From contig JAODNG010000043.1 of the NCBI GenBank assembly GCA_025465385.1, positions 1 through 8,491 of the forward strand: a stretch of DNA of 8,491 nt, written 5' to 3'. Position 1 is the stretch's first letter, and the number at the start of each line of letters is the position of its first letter. The notes beneath the pieces were generated by a model. The model did no database searches. It had not been told where the DNA came from and saw only the letters and a list, made by a program, of their open reading frames with translations. Shown here one piece after another: positions 6,231 to 8,491 of this stretch. Position numbers and translations under genes: made by a program. This DNA is from Pseudonocardiales bacterium (GTDB taxonomy: Bacteria; Actinomycetota; Actinomycetes; Mycobacteriales; Pseudonocardiaceae).

Positions 6231-7728
6231 TTTTGATCAGCAGAGCGCCCACCGCGCCGAGCAGGCATATCCCCGAGGTGAGCAGGAAGATCTCTTTGTA
6301 CTGGGTGCGCAGGGCCACCTGCAGCGCGAGCTGGTAGCTGGCAAGCTGCTGTTGATAAATCTGGGTACTGACACCGAAAGGCAGTGGGGTAGCCAGCTCG
6401 GCGGTGAGCTCACGAAAGCGGTGCAGGCCCCACGCGGACAGCGCGGCGACACCGACGAGCATCCCGGTCATCCGGGCGACCACTACCGCGGCGGACGCCA
6501 CCCCGTGCCGGTCGGGTGGGGTTGCCCGCAGCGCCGCAGTGGACAGCGGCGCGATCACCAGACCGAGCCCCAAGCCGGCCAGCGCCAGATCGGTGTCGAG
6601 TCTGGGCAGGGTAAGCAGACCGAAGTCATGGCGGGCAGCCAGGATGTCCGCGGGCCATCCCGCGATCAGCAGGTAGCCGGCGGCGGCCAGCACCATCCCG
6701 AACAGCGTCACCGCCGTTTCGCGCAGCCAACTCGCCGCGAAACCCCCCACCAGTGCACCCACCGGCAGCGCGACCAGGAACCGGACCAGGATCGCGGTCG
6801 CCCCGGCGGGGCTGCGACCCAGCACCGTCTGCGCGTACAGCTCGACGTCGACGAGGGTCACCATCAACGCCGCCCCGGCCGCCAGGCTGACCCCCAGCGA
6901 ACCGAGGAAGACTCGCCAGTGCACGCCGACCGGGTCGAGCAGCCGCACCGTTGCCCGCCGTTCCCACAGGACGAACGCGATCCCAGTGGCCGCCGCTGCG
7001 CCCAGCACTGGCCATCCCCAGGACGGTAGCGCCCCAAGGTCGGGATCGGGGTTGTACAGCCCGACCACCAGCAGCCCCAGGGTGAGTGCCAGTAGGCCGC
7101 CACCGACCAGGTCCAGCGGTGGCCGGGGGAGATCTTCGAATCGAGCCTTAGCCGGAACGGCCAGTTGGACCGCCACCGCAGCGGCAAGTGCGAGCGGAAC
7201 GTTGACCCAGAAGACGCCGCGCCAACCGGCCAGCGCGGCCAGGCCGGCCCCGTACAGCGGCCCCAATACGCTGCCCAGCTCCTGAGCGGCACCCAGCGCA
7301 CCCAATGCCGTAGACCGGCCACGATCGGGCCACAGGTCAGCGGCCAGCGCCATGGAGACCGGTAGCAAGGCGCCACCGGCGATGCCTTGCAGGGTCCGCC
7401 CCGTCACGAGTACCGGCAGGGTCGCCGCGACGGCGGTGACCACTGATGCGGCCGCGAAGGTGATGAGGCACGCCTGCAGCAGCGCCCGTCGTCCGAAGCG
7501 ATCAGACGCTTGACCCAGCAGCGGCATCGCAGCGACGTAGCCCAGCAGGAAGCCGGTGACGATCGGGGTGGCGCGCTCCAAATGGTTGATCGGCACCTGC
7601 AGGTCGCGGACGATGTCGACCAGCAGGCTGACTACGACATAGGCATCCAGCGCAGCGAGCAGAGTGACCAGCGCACCGGCGCCCAACGCCAGCCCCCGGC
7701 GCCGGACCGTGGTTGCCGTCGTGCTCAT
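6193..7728 (-). CDS. P55: MFS lipid/drug exporter of the P55 (Rv1410c) type
   Basis: This 511-residue inner-membrane protein has about 14 hydrophobic segments (near 14-37, 52-72, 82-103, 107-130, 138-161, 165-190, 205-225, 236-255, 272-296, 310-333, 337-357, 379-400, 408-433 and 476-498). It fits P55 closely: ALDAYVVVSLLVDIV with Asp28 in segment 1, motif A GQASDRFGRR (72-81), GRTLQGIAGGALLPVSMALA (110-129), GAAQELGSVLGPLYG with Glu150 (146-160), AALMVTLVDVEL (286-297) and ASAAVVVARMTGMLVGVAAL (411-430, Arg419). Asp28 is a likely proton-coupling residue, and Glu150/Arg419 match an ion lock described for P55, from memory. In mycobacteria P55 works with LprG to move triacylglycerides and glycolipids to the outer envelope and affects drug tolerance. 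It starts 14 bases after the lprG stop with no clear ribosome site, so translation is probably coupled. The substrate here is inferred. Confidence 0.92.
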   Translation of the reverse strand: MSTTATTVRRRGLALGAGALVTLLAALDAYVVVSLLVDIVRDLQVPINHLERATPIVTGFLLGYVAAMPLLGQASDRFGRRALLQACLITFAAASVVTAVAATLPVLVTGRTLQGIAGGALLPVSMALAADLWPDRGRSTALGALGAAQELGSVLGPLYGAGLAALAGWRGVFWVNVPLALAAAVAVQLAVPAKARFEDLPRPPLDLVGGGLLALTLGLLVVGLYNPDPDLGALPSWGWPVLGAAAATGIAFVLWERRATVRLLDPVGVHWRVFLGSLGVSLAAGAALMVTLVDVELYAQTVLGRSPAGATAILVRFLVALPVGALVGGFAASWLRETAVTLFGMVLAAAGYLLIAGWPADILAARHDFGLLTLPRLDTDLALAGLGLGLVIAPLSTAALRATPPDRHGVASAAVVVARMTGMLVGVAALSAWGLHRFRELTAELATPLPFGVSTQIYQQQLASYQLALQVALRTQYKEIFLLTSGICLLGAVGALLIKTKRRTMSTASAE

Positions 7729-7742
7729 CGGAGTAGCCGGGA

Positions 7743-8408
7743 TCAGGATGGCGGGGTGATCTCGACCGGGGCGTCGAAGTCAGAGAAATGGGCGGTGGCC
7801 GAACCGTATGTCGTCGGGAACTGCGCCTTGATCAACCGTGAGCCCTGGGTGGCGACCCAGATCTCGCTGGTCTTGTCCTGGGCTAGCTGAGGTACCAGCG
7901 ACCCGAGGGGCTGTGCTGGGAATTTGACTTGTAGCCGGTAGGTGTCGACGCCGTCGACCTGCTCGCGGGCCTCCGTGGTGGGCCCGGTACCGCTGGCCAA
8001 CGCCGCCGCGATGCCGCGGTCCGGATTGAGGATCACCGAAGGGTCATACACCGTACCGGCGAAGGACAGCGGCAGTTTCTGGACCGGGCCGGTCGGGGGC
8101 CGCAGGTAGAGATCCTGACCGATGATCACGAACTGCAGTTCGAGCAGCTGGGCGCCCTCATCCACCTTGGCGACGCCCTTCGCCGAACCCGCCCGGGTGA
8201 GCTGACCCTCGGCGGACCGCAGCTGCACTCCCGGCGAGTTGCCCTCGATCTCGAGGGCGAAGTGCGTGCTGGTCACCGCCCGCATCGCGGCGGCGGAATC
8301 GGCGAGCACCGTAGCGCCGTTGGGTAGGTTGGCCTTCTGACCGCTACTGCCGCTGCACGACGTGACCAGCGCGATGATGAGTGCGGCGATGAAGGCGAAA
8401 AGACGCAT
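7743..8408 (-). CDS. lprG: LprG-family lipid-binding lipoprotein (LppX/LprA/LprF/LprG)
   Basis: This is a 221-residue lipoprotein: a short signal (MRLFAFIAALIIALV), lipobox VTSC with lipidated Cys18, then a single soluble domain. The closest family hallmark is TVYDPSVILNPDRGIAAALA (119-138), which matches the YDP..VLNPD.GLA stretch of M. tuberculosis LprG. The opening ATVLADSAAAMRAVTSTHFA (32-51) and the ending SEIWVATQGSRLIKAQF (181-197) also fit. LprG has a half-barrel with a hydrophobic pocket that binds triacylated glycolipids and triacylglyceride and hands cargo over from P55, which is the next gene, 14 bases downstream; that pairing makes the assignment firm. It is slightly shorter than the mycobacterial protein (about 236). 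AGGA lies seven bases before the ATG and is also part of a -10 hexamer. Whether the cargo includes lipoarabinomannan-like molecules in this organism is unknown. Confidence 0.9.
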   Translation of the reverse strand: MRLFAFIAALIIALVTSCSGSSGQKANLPNGATVLADSAAAMRAVTSTHFALEIEGNSPGVQLRSAEGQLTRAGSAKGVAKVDEGAQLLELQFVIIGQDLYLRPPTGPVQKLPLSFAGTVYDPSVILNPDRGIAAALASGTGPTTEAREQVDGVDTYRLQVKFPAQPLGSLVPQLAQDKTSEIWVATQGSRLIKAQFPTTYGSATAHFSDFDAPVEITPPS

Positions 8409-8414
8409 CGTCTC

Positions 8415-8443
8415 ATCCTAGGGGCAGACCACAGTGCCGTCAC
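8415..8443 (-). promoter_or_regulatory. lprG: Candidate promoter of lprG-P55, leaderless type
   Basis: On the minus strand GTGACG (8438-8443, four of six including the TGAC core of the -35 box), a 17-base spacer and TAGGAT (8415-8420) precede the lprG ATG by six bases. This puts the transcription start at the ATG. The AGGA within the -10 box could act as ribosome site only for a longer transcript. The hexamer TAGGAT is the same as at the peptidase gene. Confidence 0.5.
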
Positions 8444-8454
8444 CGGCTGTCCAC

Positions 8455-8460
8455 TACGCT
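8455..8460 (+). promoter_or_regulatory. glnA: Candidate -10 box for a leaderless glutamine synthetase transcript
   Basis: TACGCT fits TANNNT and ends six bases before the ATG at 8467, and no ribosome site is visible upstream of that ATG. The -35 region at 16-18 bases is poor (CAGTGC at 8432-8437). The spacer (8438-8454) contains the lprG -35 box, so the two divergent promoters overlap and polymerase binding would compete. Confidence 0.35.
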
Positions 8461-8466
8461 TCGTAC

Positions 8467-8491
8467 ATGGATCGCCAGCAGGAGTTCGTGC
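8467..8491 (+). CDS. glnA: Type I glutamine synthetase, first eight codons only
   Basis: Only MDRQQEFV is visible before the window ends. This matches almost exactly the N-terminus I remember for M. tuberculosis GlnA2 (MDRQKEFVLRTLEERD) and its actinobacterial relatives, which differ at the N-terminus from the main GlnA1. Glutamine synthetase joins ammonia and glutamate with ATP in the cytoplasm. The position supports the call, because in M. tuberculosis glnA2 lies close to hip1 and panB, both of which have counterparts here. Eight codons cannot prove it; the sequence beyond 8491 would. Confidence 0.65.

Noticed and set aside
6352..7029. Plus-strand frame of 225 codons opposite the P55 gene
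   Set aside because: Its composition is dominated by Arg, Gln, Pro and Gly, and it mirrors the codon pattern of the transporter; no ribosome site or homology is apparent.

Overview
The window looks like chromosomal DNA from a high-GC actinobacterium (phylum Actinomycetota). Codons end mostly in G or C, several starts are GTG, promoters look leaderless, and every gene matches an actinobacterial family. An F420-dependent oxidoreductase, a Hip1/CaeA-type lipoprotein peptidase and an LprG/P55 pair point to the broad Mycobacteriales/Pseudonocardiales side of the phylum. Mycobacterium itself is unlikely: NadE has the shorter build of about 580 residues, whereas the mycobacterial enzyme, as I recall it, is about 680. 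I cannot name the genus.

Layout. (1) Bases 1-1724, plus strand: a compact operon. It holds the 3' part of an NlpC/P60 cell-wall hydrolase gene, a 141-residue conserved hypothetical protein, and an F420-dependent NADP reductase (npdG) whose GTG start overlaps the previous stop by 4 bases. (2) Bases 1725-1780: a short convergent gap with a GC-rich hairpin, a likely two-way terminator. (3) Bases 1781-4551, minus strand: nadE (glutamine-dependent NAD+ synthetase) followed downstream by panB (ketopantoate hydroxymethyltransferase), separated by a 170-base gap. (4) Bases 4552-4622: a divergent intergenic region with a strong inverted repeat and a leaderless-type promoter. (5) Bases 4623-6230, plus strand: a secreted lipoprotein peptidase of the Hip1/tripeptidyl aminopeptidase type. 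(6) Bases 6193-8408, minus strand: lprG followed by a P55-type MFS exporter, whose 3' end overlaps the peptidase 3' end by 38 bases. (7) Bases 8409-8466: a 58-base divergent promoter region. (8) From 8467, plus strand: the first eight codons of a type I glutamine synthetase of the Mycobacterium tuberculosis GlnA2 type.

Functionally the window has two themes. One is cofactor metabolism: NpdG (F420/NADP), PanB (pantothenate, CoA) and NadE (NAD). The other is the cell envelope: the NlpC/P60 hydrolase, the Hip1-like lipoprotein peptidase, and the LprG-P55 lipid export pair. From memory, M. tuberculosis has panB, hip1, a hip1 paralogue and glnA2 side by side, while lprG-P55 lies elsewhere beside riboflavin genes. 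Here nadE and lprG-P55 are interleaved into a panB...glnA2 backbone. I saw no insertion sequence, CRISPR array, tRNA or rRNA.
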